From Ochrobactrum chromiisoli (lineage in GTDB: Bacteria > Pseudomonadota > Alphaproteobacteria > Rhizobiales > Rhizobiaceae): a stretch of DNA of 64,000 nt. Position 1 is the first letter of the stretch, and the number at the start of each line of letters is the position of its first letter. A program made the translations under genes and the position numbers. Under the pieces are notes generated by a model. That model saw only the letters and a list, made by a program, of their open reading frames with translations, did no database searches and was not told the origin of the DNA. Positions 31,879-40,225 of this stretch are shown piece after piece. The stretch lies in assembly GCF_026241335.1 (NCBI RefSeq), contig NZ_JAPHAV010000001.1:1116001-1180000 (forward strand), given 5' to 3'.

Positions 31879-34237
31879 CGTAACGCCGGAAATCAAGACA
31901 AAATTCAGCCTCGGAGGAATGTCCGAGGTCACATCCGGCTTTCGTAAATTTCAGCAAAGCGCTCGGAATTCCATTGATAATATTAAGCAGAGCGGCGCAA
32001 AGGCTTTAGAGCCATTCCAGAAAGATATCGAGAAGTCCAAACGTTCACTCGCAACGCTTAAATCTGCATCATTGTCAGTCGGAAGGGTCGGCTTCGGTGG
32101 TCTGAAAACTGGCGCTGAAACAGCCTTTAAAACCATTTCCATCGGTGCCGCATCGGCTGTCGGCGCACTCGCCACGGTGTCAGCCGCAGCCATAAAAATG
32201 AGCAAAGATACTTCTGTCGAGTGGGACAAGCTTTCCAAGCAGAGCCGTGCACTCGGTGTGTCTCCTGAGGATCTGTCAGTGCTTGGATTTGCTGGCGCTG
32301 GCGAAGGCGTGCCAGGCGATGAGATCGTGAAAGGCCTCGCGAAAATAGGCAATGAATTTCTCGGCATCAGGCAGAAGATTTCTGAAGCAAATGATGAATT
32401 TTCTGCTTTCAAAACCAATGCCAGAAAAGATGCCATTTTCTCACTTCGCGCAGGCGATATCGGCGGTCTGACGTCGGCAGGTGACGCTGTCGGTCAAGCT
32501 CGTATGTCGTCACTTGCTGGCATACAAGAGCGAAAAGGTCAGCTCGAAAACTACATCGCGCGCGCGGCTCCGTATGAAAACAATAACCTCCAGACGCAGA
32601 CGTTTGTACATGGATTGCGCCAGCAGCTCGCTGAGCTTGAGAAAGCTGAGCGCACTCTGAAGAAATCTTTTGGCCCAGTTGGCGAGGCTTTATTCGGTCT
32701 CGAAAAATACGGATTGGACGTTGAGAAAGCATCAAAAGGCGGCATGGAAGGCCTACTTGCGCTATCCGATGCGATGCAGAAAGTTGACGACCCGACACAG
32801 CGCCTGCGCTTTGCAATCCAACTTTTTGGTGAAGACGCTGGAGCTAAAATGGTGCCTTTACTGGAAGGCGGACGCACGGCAATTGAAGCTTATCGCAAAG
32901 AGCTGGAGCGTCTGGGCGGCGTTGTTACTAAGCAGGACACGCAGATCGGGGAAGCTTATGAAGCTTCTGCTGAGAATTTCAGGCGTTCGATCAGCGGTGT
33001 GAAGATGGCTGTAGCTCGTGAAGTCTTGCCGCTTTTGACGGAATCCACAGACGCCATGACAGAATTCATGGTGAGCTATCGCGAGCGAATTGCTGGGATT
33101 CTGAAAGACGGGTTTGTCTACGCTCGCAATCTTGTCAGCGATATTATCGCTGTTTTTCAAGGTAAGAGAACGGGATTCAAAACACCCTGGCTCGACACCC
33201 TTTTTGAGAAATTGGAAGGCGCTCGAAAGTACATATCTGACATGTACGGTGAGCTGAAAAAGCTCTGGGACGGCGATGATTCACGTTTTGAATGGCTCAA
33301 CAAGATCCGAGATGGCATCGCTGTCGCGATCAAATTTGTCAAAGATTTGTATGCTGTTCTGACCGGACAAGATGCTTCTCAATTCAAATGGCTTAATGAT
33401 TTAAGAGATCAAGCCAAGGCCTTCGGCGCAGATTTTATGCAAGCGCTGGAGATGGTCAAAACTGTTTTGACTGCGATCCATTCACTGCTTCAACCCGTCG
33501 CTGACCTGTTCGGTCTCGATGTGACGACCCTCCTTTTGTTCGTCGGAATGACCAAATTTATTGGGCTTTTTGGACTTGCTTCGACGGCTGCTGGTCAGCT
33601 CATGAAAGTCCTTGGAACGCTTTTTGCTATGGGCGGCGGCGGCGCATTAGCAAAGGGTATCGCAGGCATCGCGACAGCAGCTGGTGGAGCATCAGCAGTC
33701 GGTGGCGTTGGTTCTGCTGTAGGAGCTGGCGCTGCGGGTGCCCTTGGTCTTGGAGCAAGGGCTGGAATACTCGGTGTAGCCGCAGTCGGCGGAGGATTAA
33801 TAGGTTGGTACGGCGGCAAAAAAGTTTACGAATTATCGGGAATGAAAGAAGCCGCAGAAGCTCGTCAGACTGATCAGCAAAAAAGATTAAAGAAATTATA
33901 TGATGCCGATTTTGACCTAGCTTTTGCTCGATACGACCGAAAAAGGCAGGGAGACTGGTACAGAAGCCAGGGAATTAATACTCAAATGGGGCTTGAAGAT
34001 GCCCATCTTTTGCCTGGCGGTGTGCTTGATGTTTGGAAATCTCCACTTTCCGATTTTGATCTAGATTACTTTAAAGGCATCAAAGAAAGCAACGATAAAT
34101 CAAAGGCTTCTACGGAAACCGTAAACGTAAACTTGACGCTGAATGACCGCAGTCTCGGCACGCTTCAAACCGACCCGCTGACTGCTCGGAAAATGAATCA
34201 AACCCTTTATTCCATGCAAAGAACAGGGGGGTACTGA
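31871..34237 (+). CDS. tail length tape measure protein
   Basis: 788 residues, the longest protein of the prophage. N-terminus with helical coils (FRKFQQSARNSIDNIKQSGA), then a hydrophobic Ala/Gly region, long amphipathic helices, two copies of a W-L/N repeat (FEWLNKIRDGIAVAIKFVKD and FKWLNDLRDQAKAFGADF), and a Gly/Ala-rich membrane-active stretch about 590-660. This is the classic tape measure make-up. It sets tail length (a ~790-residue ruler predicts a tail of about 115-120 nm at 0.15 nm per residue). Confidence 0.88.
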   Translation: MSNVTPEIKTKFSLGGMSEVTSGFRKFQQSARNSIDNIKQSGAKALEPFQKDIEKSKRSLATLKSASLSVGRVGFGGLKTGAETAFKTISIGAASAVGALATVSAAAIKMSKDTSVEWDKLSKQSRALGVSPEDLSVLGFAGAGEGVPGDEIVKGLAKIGNEFLGIRQKISEANDEFSAFKTNARKDAIFSLRAGDIGGLTSAGDAVGQARMSSLAGIQERKGQLENYIARAAPYENNNLQTQTFVHGLRQQLAELEKAERTLKKSFGPVGEALFGLEKYGLDVEKASKGGMEGLLALSDAMQKVDDPTQRLRFAIQLFGEDAGAKMVPLLEGGRTAIEAYRKELERLGGVVTKQDTQIGEAYEASAENFRRSISGVKMAVAREVLPLLTESTDAMTEFMVSYRERIAGILKDGFVYARNLVSDIIAVFQGKRTGFKTPWLDTLFEKLEGARKYISDMYGELKKLWDGDDSRFEWLNKIRDGIAVAIKFVKDLYAVLTGQDASQFKWLNDLRDQAKAFGADFMQALEMVKTVLTAIHSLLQPVADLFGLDVTTLLLFVGMTKFIGLFGLASTAAGQLMKVLGTLFAMGGGGALAKGIAGIATAAGGASAVGGVGSAVGAGAAGALGLGARAGILGVAAVGGGLIGWYGGKKVYELSGMKEAAEARQTDQQKRLKKLYDADFDLAFARYDRKRQGDWYRSQGINTQMGLEDAHLLPGGVLDVWKSPLSDFDLDYFKGIKESNDKSKASTETVNVNLTLNDRSLGTLQTDPLTARKMNQTLYSMQRTGGY

Positions 34238-34812
34238 TGGCCGATTTTCCAATAACAACGACACTCATTTCTGATGATCTCGCAATCGGATGGCAGACAG
34301 CTCTCGGCCTGACTGTCGATTTTTCACCTATCGAAGATTCAGGTCACATAGTCAGATCATGGAACGGCCAAGCCAGAAATCTCGCAGCCGATGAATTCAA
34401 ATTGTTTCAATGTACTATTTCATCGTCCGACGACATGCGCCCGCCTGCGCTATCACATATGTGGCCGGGGTCGACTTTCACAATAATTCCACCATGTGAA
34501 TTTTCGGATGCTATTCAGCCAGGTGCTCAGTCGAGAACGCTTATTCGCTATCCGTATAAAGAAGATGAAACGGGCTATACATCTATCCGTTGCCTGACGA
34601 AGAATTTTGAACCCGTGCCGTTTACTGTCTGGAATAAAGTCGTCACTTTGGCCGCGCCAGCGACCGAAACTGTCCGTATTTTTTATCGCCCATGGATCGA
34701 TTTGTTTGTCACGGAGCCATGGTCGTCATCAACGCACGAGCAAAATGCTACGGTGCAGTGGAGCCTGACCGCTGAAGAAATTGGCGGACTCGACTGGCAG
34801 GAGGATAACTGA
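34237..34812 (+). CDS. tail tip / distal tail protein
   Basis: 191 residues, beta-rich, with many Trp (GWQTALGLTVDFSPI, SHMWPGSTFTIIPP, IFYRPWIDLFVTEPW). It sits between tape measure and hub gene, overlapping both by 1 bp, the place of distal tail (Dit/gpM-like) proteins. No closer family was recognised. Confidence 0.62.
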   Translation: MADFPITTTLISDDLAIGWQTALGLTVDFSPIEDSGHIVRSWNGQARNLAADEFKLFQCTISSSDDMRPPALSHMWPGSTFTIIPPCEFSDAIQPGAQSRTLIRYPYKEDETGYTSIRCLTKNFEPVPFTVWNKVVTLAAPATETVRIFYRPWIDLFVTEPWSSSTHEQNATVQWSLTAEEIGGLDWQEDN

Positions 34813-36647
34813 TGTTATTTCTGTCTTGGCTCCCTGCTTACAACACACCTTTTGATCCAATTTCTCATGCTCGCGAAGACGAATTCTGCATACGCGGATC
34901 GATTTTTGAGCAAGAAGAAGGCGACATAATCACGAGCGGATTCGAGGTTGAAATCCCGAATCCTGGTCTGGGCTTAATTGGGCTCGGCCGTAGCGAGCGG
35001 TATGCTGTACTAAGCGAAAAGCTAGCTTCCGATAATATGCCCGTGGAACTCGCTCGTGGCCGCGTAATCTCTGTGCCGTCCGAACTCGGTCAACAGACTT
35101 TGACGCTCAGATTTCAGTGTGTACCGCCTGACGAAGATGTTGTTTTGAAAGCCGCCGCTAATGCTTTGCGCACTGGAGAAATCGATGGGTACGATCCATA
35201 CGGACATCCAGACGACCGCGAGAAATTCGAGACGTACGACGCACTTTTTCATAGCCGTGATGCCTCAGATGATCCCATGAGTGCGCTTGCTGGCCGTCTG
35301 GAGTTCTGGCGTTGGGATCGGAAAACACTGGCAATTGAACGTGTCAGCATTGTCACGGGTGGAGCTACACATGTCATCGATTCAGATGGCTTTGAGACTA
35401 CTCTGCAAGTCACACTGCGGAATCCACCTCGTGCAAAAACGCGCCTTCGCGTCGTCGCATCATGGACGCAAGAGGCCAAAGGTGTGCAGTCTTTGCCTGC
35501 TGTTAATTTGCCTGTCGACACTTTCAGCTGGCAAGACCTTATACAGAATCTTCCGCAACCAGGCACATCAGTCGGGGAAAACACTGGCTGGCATGTCGCC
35601 GAGAGCGCTATTCAATATTTCAACCAACATTCCATTCTGGATTCATTTGATGTGGGGTTGGAAAAATACGCTTTAAATGATGATAAAGTGCTGGGTTGTC
35701 AGGTACTTATGCAAGCCGCAACGGTCGGCGTTCAGATACGACTTGGCTACGATTTTCAACAGCAGAGAGAGGAATTACTGACGATATCGATGCCTGTGGC
35801 GCAACAGGAAATTCTTGGTGACGACAAGAATGAAACGGCCGATGTCATCCATTTAGCGCCTTTGAATCTCGATCCGTCGACTCCGTTGTGGTCGTTCGAA
35901 GATCCGACCACGCTGGAACCGATGCAATATGAAGTAGGCGACGAAGTCATTTATAATGGCCATAAATGGCGCTGTATAACGGCGCATACGGCGTCCACGA
36001 TCTTCTCTTATTCGTCGTTCGTACAAGTCGAAAAGCGCGCTGCTATCAACCCGATTTCTGCTCGTTTTTTTGATTCAACTCGTGGAACTCGCGCAGTCAG
36101 ATACGCAGTCCGTATGCTTCAACGCCGTGTTTATGTCCGTGCGCGGTGCTTGGAAATCTCATTCCAATGTGAATGGTCAGCCGCGAGATCAATGAAATGC
36201 GGAGATTTCTGCCGAATTTATAATAGAAAAATAGGCACAGTGCAGTCGAAGATTTCGAGCATCAAGCTCGTCGCCGCTGGCGCTAAAAGATACGCTGAAA
36301 TCACGCTTTTGGCGTACCTCGGTGACGGTTCTTTAGCGCCTGTTCCCGAACCAGGCGAGGAGCAGACGGGTCTGATCACGTACAGACTTTCAGCAACATC
36401 AGCATCTCAGCCGACCAACGCATCAGCTCTGCGTGCGCAAGTGCATTTTGTGGACGTCGTCAACGACTACGCGTTCCAGAAGTCTTCTGCGCTCTATGAA
36501 CAAGATCCAGTCGCGATCATAGAAGGTCTGCCGACGCGCATTGAGCTGGACGTCGATCCGATCCGAGAAGAAGACCTGCTTACGCGAAATCTGACGGTGA
36601 CTTGTAAACCTATTTGGCTACCTCGCGAAGCAGTTATCGGAAGCTAG
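34812..36647 (+). CDS. central tail hub / baseplate protein
   Basis: 611 residues directly after the distal tail gene. It starts MLFLSWLPAYNTPFDPISHA and continues with beta-rich segments. Residues ~375-400 (YEVGDEVIYNGHKWRCITAH) look like a chitin-binding-type small module (W-x-x-G-x-x-Y/V). It probably forms the tail-tip hub with host-recognition parts, similar in role to lambda gpJ or rhizobiophage hub proteins. No enzyme motif was recognised. Confidence 0.62.
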   Translation: MLFLSWLPAYNTPFDPISHAREDEFCIRGSIFEQEEGDIITSGFEVEIPNPGLGLIGLGRSERYAVLSEKLASDNMPVELARGRVISVPSELGQQTLTLRFQCVPPDEDVVLKAAANALRTGEIDGYDPYGHPDDREKFETYDALFHSRDASDDPMSALAGRLEFWRWDRKTLAIERVSIVTGGATHVIDSDGFETTLQVTLRNPPRAKTRLRVVASWTQEAKGVQSLPAVNLPVDTFSWQDLIQNLPQPGTSVGENTGWHVAESAIQYFNQHSILDSFDVGLEKYALNDDKVLGCQVLMQAATVGVQIRLGYDFQQQREELLTISMPVAQQEILGDDKNETADVIHLAPLNLDPSTPLWSFEDPTTLEPMQYEVGDEVIYNGHKWRCITAHTASTIFSYSSFVQVEKRAAINPISARFFDSTRGTRAVRYAVRMLQRRVYVRARCLEISFQCEWSAARSMKCGDFCRIYNRKIGTVQSKISSIKLVAAGAKRYAEITLLAYLGDGSLAPVPEPGEEQTGLITYRLSATSASQPTNASALRAQVHFVDVVNDYAFQKSSALYEQDPVAIIEGLPTRIELDVDPIREEDLLTRNLTVTCKPIWLPREAVIGS

Positions 36648-36659
36648 AGGAGAACGATT

Positions 36660-36896
36660 ATGGATATGGAAATCGAGAATTCGAGCGAATTATTCGGTGC
36701 TATGAATGCGATGAGATTGCAAGCGCAGGATCAAGCTCGTCGAGATCGTATAGCTCAGCCGACCAGGAGTTCTATAAGAGATAGCAGCGCTCGACGCAGA
36801 GATAGCTTGTCAACGAAATTGGTGATGGGCTCGACAGAAAAATGTGATCTGTCGAGCGCCATAGTTGCTACGAATGTTGTGCGCAGCTCTTTATGA
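36660..36896 (+). CDS. small C-terminal gene of the tail operon, unknown
   Basis: 78 residues, highly charged with Arg/Ser repeats, no fold recognised. AGGAGAA Shine-Dalgarno. Its 3' part contains a perfect 9-bp hairpin (36829-36857). It ends one base before the end of a leftward gene, so the two are convergent. Possibly real but could be partly a terminator region. Confidence 0.45.
   Translation: MDMEIENSSELFGAMNAMRLQAQDQARRDRIAQPTRSSIRDSSARRRDSLSTKLVMGSTEKCDLSSAIVATNVVRSSL
36829..36857. terminator. hairpin within the end of the tail operon
   Basis: GCTCGACAG / CTGTCGAGC, perfect 9-bp stem with an 11-nt loop (AAAAATGTGAT). Lies just before the convergence with the leftward gene and probably ends tail transcription. 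Confidence 0.5.
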
Positions 36897-37199
36897 TTAT
36901 GGGATTTCGATGGGCACCAGTCTCGTCGTCGCGTAATCAGACATGAGACGAATTTTCTCGACAAGCTCCGCAAGAACTGCAGGATTGTCAGATTCATTTT
37001 CAAGTTTTTCGGCGATTGCAATCAGCATGTCTTGACCTGACAGCATGTCATCCGCATTTACGGTTCCCAAGCTGACGGCTTTCTCGATTGCAGAAAGAAG
37101 ATAAAGACCGTCTTCAGGTAGCGAAGTGATTTCTGACTGCGTCTTCAGTTCCTCTGCTTCTTCGTCTGTAATTTTCACTTTCACTAGATCGATGCTCAT
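36897..37199 (-). CDS. small acidic helical protein, leftward
   Basis: 100 residues, acidic (ITDEEAEELKTQSEITSLPE, AVLAELVEKIRLMSDYA), no membrane segment. GGAG Shine-Dalgarno. It has its own leftward promoter that closely resembles the one at 44191-44218. Function unknown; possible small regulator expressed in the lysogen. Confidence 0.65.
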   Translation of the reverse strand: MSIDLVKVKITDEEAEELKTQSEITSLPEDGLYLLSAIEKAVSLGTVNADDMLSGQDMLIAIAEKLENESDNPAVLAELVEKIRLMSDYATTRLVPIEIP

Positions 37200-37222
37200 A
37201 TGCGGCTCCTTTTTTGAGAGCG

Positions 37223-37250
37223 CATATACAGAGATCTTTCGGCTTTGTCC
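37223..37250 (-). promoter_or_regulatory. leftward promoter, type GGACAA-N16-TATATG
   Basis: On the minus strand CCCGGACAA is followed by 16 bp (including GATCTCTG) and TATATG, 24 bp before the start codon at 37199. The same arrangement with GGACAA-N16-TATATC occurs at 44191-44218. The shared flanks (CCCGGACAA, GATC-x-CTG) argue for a common sigma or regulator. Confidence 0.55.
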
Positions 37251-37268
37251 GGGATTTTTTTATAGAAT

Positions 37269-37319
37269 CTTGCACTTGAGCGTGGTCTCGTAAACTATCC
37301 AATTATATTCACGAGACCA
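37269..37319 (+). promoter_or_regulatory. CTTGCA-class promoter candidate 6 with terminator-like hairpin
   Basis: TAGAATCTTGCA at 37263-37274, 16-bp spacer, TAAACT (37291-37296). TGGTCTCGT (37283-37291) pairs perfectly with ACGAGACCA (37311-37319), followed by TTTTT and the ATG at 37326. There is no Shine-Dalgarno between hairpin and ATG. Confidence 0.62.
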
Positions 37320-37325
37320 TTTTTT

Positions 37326-37577
37326 ATGACAACAGATTTTCCGTCAAAAGAGCTTTTAGAAGTCATCCGAGGTCAAGCCAGGATGGAAGAAAAGCTAGAT
37401 ACATTTATTAAAAGCACGACGTCAATGCAGTCCGAAATTGCTGTAATCAAGGCCGACGTAGCCGAATTGAAAGCGAAAAGGAGAGAAGACAAAGCTTACA
37501 TAGCAGCATTGTCGGCGGTTTTCTCAGTAGCTTTTGCTATTATTTTACCCGCCGCCAAGAAATTTTTCGGAATTTAA
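37326..37577 (+). CDS. XhlA-like membrane-associated protein
   Basis: 83 residues. Residues ~15-55 are a coiled coil (MEEKLDTFIKSTTSMQSEIA, IKADVAELKAKRRED), followed by one transmembrane segment (YIAALSAVFSVAFAIILPAA) and a basic end. This is the pattern of XhlA/haemolysin-type holin partners. It may help holin action or anchor the lysis complex. It has no visible Shine-Dalgarno because a terminator-like hairpin stands directly before its ATG. Confidence 0.65.
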   Translation: MTTDFPSKELLEVIRGQARMEEKLDTFIKSTTSMQSEIAVIKADVAELKAKRREDKAYIAALSAVFSVAFAIILPAAKKFFGI

Positions 37578-37658
37578 TTTACCTGTTTTCTCCTTGTAAC
37601 ATCTAAGAATGTCAACAAAGTTTACGATAAGTAATTGATTTTATTAAAAAAAGTGTTT

Positions 37659-37675
37659 GTATTGATCATGAATAC
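37659..37675. promoter_or_regulatory. operator GTATT-N7-AATAC, copy 1
   Basis: GTATTGATCATGAATAC; near-identical sites at 42019-42035 and 43135-43151. It lies 42 bp upstream of the A1-like gene start at 37717, whose AAAGGAA Shine-Dalgarno is present. Likely bound by a dimeric phage regulator. Confidence 0.6.
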
Positions 37676-37716
37676 GCCAAATAATTACTTGTCAACTTGA
37701 GCGAAAGGAATTCAAA

Positions 37717-39471
37717 ATGACAAGTAGAAAAATGAAACAACATATTGAACGTGAACTAGCTACACAACTGGATATGGAAATTGAAATACGTAAAACACCT
37801 GAAGAACTATTTAAAAGCGGACACTCGATACGTGATGTTGCTACAGCATGTGAACTTACTTTCTACGCTGCTCGCAAAATCTGGCTTTCCATAAATAAGC
37901 CTGAAGCACCAAAATCCGCAGCAGAAGCAGTCGAAAAGATTTGGCCTTCGGAAGCCTCAGAGGCCCCCTCAGAAGACGAAAAACCTGCGAAAAAGAAAGC
38001 TCCACGCATACAAGAATTGCCGACGATTCAAGCTGATCTGGAACCTGGAGTTGTCCATCGCTTCCTAATTTCGGCGGCTCAGGACGACACTCCCGTGCAT
38101 ACCGAATTCCTGAAAAATATGGAGGCTTATGCGGCTTATATAGGCGCTCATATCGTGATCGGGGGACACACATACCAGCTGGGGCTGTTTGAAGATCATG
38201 CCGCGTCGGCGAATGTTTATGACCCTGCCATTCACGAATATCTTTGTCACGACCGCGTGCAACTGACGCCTGATTTGCTCTATTTAGGGAGTGCTAATGT
38301 TCTTCCGACGACTGCTAATCCATTAAATGGATGGCTGACGCAAAACCATGGTGGTCATGTCATCGTTCCTCACTCTCGAATTGCACTACAGAGCATCCCA
38401 AGGTTACAGGGCCAAGACCCCCGTTTTGCAATCTCGACTGGCACCGTCACAATGCCGAATTACACTGCCAGAGCGGCGGGTCAGAAGAGCATTTTTCATC
38501 ATACTTTTGGTTTCACGGTCGTTGAAATTGATGTTGATGGCGAAGTTTTTTTACGACCAGTTTCGGCCGACGACGATGGATCATTTCAGGATCTGAATAC
38601 GCTTGTGATGGATGGAAAATGCGATGGCGATAAGCGTGTTCGGGCTATCAGCTGGGGCGATATTCATCATGAACAGCTCGACGCCACGATTGCCGCCGCG
38701 AGCTTCGGATATGACCGGAAAACCAAGCAGGTATTGAACAACATCAACATTTTGGACGGCCTTCAGCCAGAAATCCAATTCTTCCACGACACGCTAGATT
38801 TTCGCCGTCGAAACCATCACAATTTGGCTGATCCTCACGTGATGGCGTTGGTGTCAGCCAATGGTTCTGAAAATGTCGAGGCCGAGGTGCAAGAAGCTTC
38901 TGATTTTATAGCAGCGTGCACTCGTGATTTTTGCACGACGGTCGTCGTTGAGAGCAATCACGACAATGCGCTTGCTCGCTGGCTTAAAAATGTTGACGGG
39001 GCTGGAGACGTCAAAAATGCATATTATTGGCACGATTTGAACTCGGCCTGGCACAAAGCGATACGCGCTGGAAATGACAATTTTAATGTCGTCGAATATG
39101 GCCTGCGGTTAGCAAATCTTCCTGATTCCGTGGAATTTGTCGGCGCAGGACAAGGATATCAGGTCGATGGCATAGAATGCGGGTTACACGGTGATCTAGG
39201 GATTTCTGGAAGTCGGGGATCACCGAACCAGTTCAAAAGATTTGGTGTTCGCACGTCCACCGGACACACTCATACGCCATCGATATCAGAGGGTGCTTAT
39301 GTCTCGGGTGTCTCTGCGAAGCTCGACCAAGGATACAACAAGGGGCCAACGACGTGGGCGCATGCGCACATCGTACAATATCACAACGGAAAACGTACAC
39401 TGCTCCTGATGTCTGCTGATGGCCGCTGCCAAGCAATGGGCGACCGCATTCATGTGATGATGGCTGCATAA
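37717..39471 (+). CDS. phage T5 A1-like metallophosphatase/nuclease with N-terminal HTH region
   Basis: 584 residues. Residues ~260-540 show metallophosphoesterase-type motifs: GDIHHEQ (Asp315, His317), ESNHD (Asn414, His415), LHGD (His491) and GHTHTP (His517, His519). This matches the T5 A1 family, which is needed for destruction of host DNA and for second-step DNA transfer in T5. The N-terminal ~80 residues contain a helix-turn-helix-like segment (SIRDVATACELTFYAARKIW) and a Lys/Pro/Glu linker, a feature outside the core. The gene sits between tail and lysis genes with its own operator and AAAGGAA Shine-Dalgarno. Whether it degrades DNA in this temperate phage is unknown. Confidence 0.8.
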   Translation: MTSRKMKQHIERELATQLDMEIEIRKTPEELFKSGHSIRDVATACELTFYAARKIWLSINKPEAPKSAAEAVEKIWPSEASEAPSEDEKPAKKKAPRIQELPTIQADLEPGVVHRFLISAAQDDTPVHTEFLKNMEAYAAYIGAHIVIGGHTYQLGLFEDHAASANVYDPAIHEYLCHDRVQLTPDLLYLGSANVLPTTANPLNGWLTQNHGGHVIVPHSRIALQSIPRLQGQDPRFAISTGTVTMPNYTARAAGQKSIFHHTFGFTVVEIDVDGEVFLRPVSADDDGSFQDLNTLVMDGKCDGDKRVRAISWGDIHHEQLDATIAAASFGYDRKTKQVLNNINILDGLQPEIQFFHDTLDFRRRNHHNLADPHVMALVSANGSENVEAEVQEASDFIAACTRDFCTTVVVESNHDNALARWLKNVDGAGDVKNAYYWHDLNSAWHKAIRAGNDNFNVVEYGLRLANLPDSVEFVGAGQGYQVDGIECGLHGDLGISGSRGSPNQFKRFGVRTSTGHTHTPSISEGAYVSGVSAKLDQGYNKGPTTWAHAHIVQYHNGKRTLLLMSADGRCQAMGDRIHVMMAA

Positions 39472-39478
39472 GAAAAAT

Positions 39479-39536
39479 CTTGCAACTTACATCACGATAG
39501 AACAAAATGGGAACATAAATTAAGAGTTCCCATTTT
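39479..39536 (+). promoter_or_regulatory. CTTGCA element and start-abutting hairpin before the lysis genes
   Basis: CTTGCAACTTACAT (39479-39492) as at 14161. AAAATGGGAAC (39504-39514) pairs perfectly with GTTCCCATTTT (39526-39536), which ends at the base before the ATG at 39537. No Shine-Dalgarno is visible. The stem plus TTTT can terminate transcription or block translation. Confidence 0.55.
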
Positions 39537-39968
39537 ATGCGAAATATCAATACTTTAGTAGTTCACTGCACAGCTACCCCTGAAGGCCGCGATGTAGACG
39601 TCAACACCATCCGAATGTGGCATACACGAGATAATGGCTGGAAAGACATAGGATATCACTACATTGTCTACCGTGACGGCTCTGTCCACAATGGTCGTCC
39701 TGTTGAGCAGGTCGGAGCGCACGTAGCGGGCCATAATTCTGGATCAATTGGTGTTGTTTACGTCGGCGGTTGTGACGCGTCGATGAAGCCCAAGGATACT
39801 AGGACACCTGAGCAGAAAGTTGCGCTGCGCAAACTTCTGGGCGACCTCGTCCAAAAATACAAAATAACAACCCTCGTTGGCCACAGGGACTTCGATAAAG
39901 GCAAAGCCTGTCCGAGCTTCGATGCTAAGTCCGAATACGCAGACTTAATAAAGGGAGGGTCGAAATAA
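39537..39968 (+). CDS. endolysin, N-acetylmuramoyl-L-alanine amidase (Amidase_2)
   Basis: 143 residues of the T7 lysozyme/PGRP-like amidase family. Zinc ligands: His9 region (LVVHCTATPEGRD), the HYIVYRDGS block, and HRDFDKGKACPSF (second His and the Cys ligand). It cleaves the bond between N-acetylmuramic acid and L-alanine at lysis. No signal peptide, so release needs the holin. The next gene overlaps its stop (TAATG). Confidence 0.93.
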   Translation: MRNINTLVVHCTATPEGRDVDVNTIRMWHTRDNGWKDIGYHYIVYRDGSVHNGRPVEQVGAHVAGHNSGSIGVVYVGGCDASMKPKDTRTPEQKVALRKLLGDLVQKYKITTLVGHRDFDKGKACPSFDAKSEYADLIKGGSK

Positions 39969-40225
39969 TGGCCCGACCTATCTCTCCATTCTCATATCGA
40001 TGCGCCAGCTTCAGAAATCTTCAGGACGATCTGGTCGTCGCTCTCGAAAATCATATCAAGCAAAATAATTTATCAGCTGCTGAAATAGCAACGCGATATC
40101 CCTCCGTTAGAGACGGCCATATACGCAAAATTCGCACAGGCAACGGGCATGAGCTGGGCATGAAGATGCTTCTGTCGATAGCCGAAGCATCTGGTCTTCA
40201 AGCAAGATTGCAGGTGTCCGCATGA
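39968..40225 (+). CDS. small HTH-like protein in the lysis cassette
   Basis: 85 residues. Residues ~25-70 (ALENHIKQNNLSAAEIATRY, PSVRDGHIRKIRTG, then MLLSIAEASGL) have the layout of a helix-turn-helix (lambda repressor-type) DNA-binding unit. It is coupled by overlap to both the amidase and the holin gene. A regulator inside a lysis cassette is unusual; it could time lysis or repress the cassette. Confidence 0.6.
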   Translation: MARPISPFSYRCASFRNLQDDLVVALENHIKQNNLSAAEIATRYPSVRDGHIRKIRTGNGHELGMKMLLSIAEASGLQARLQVSA

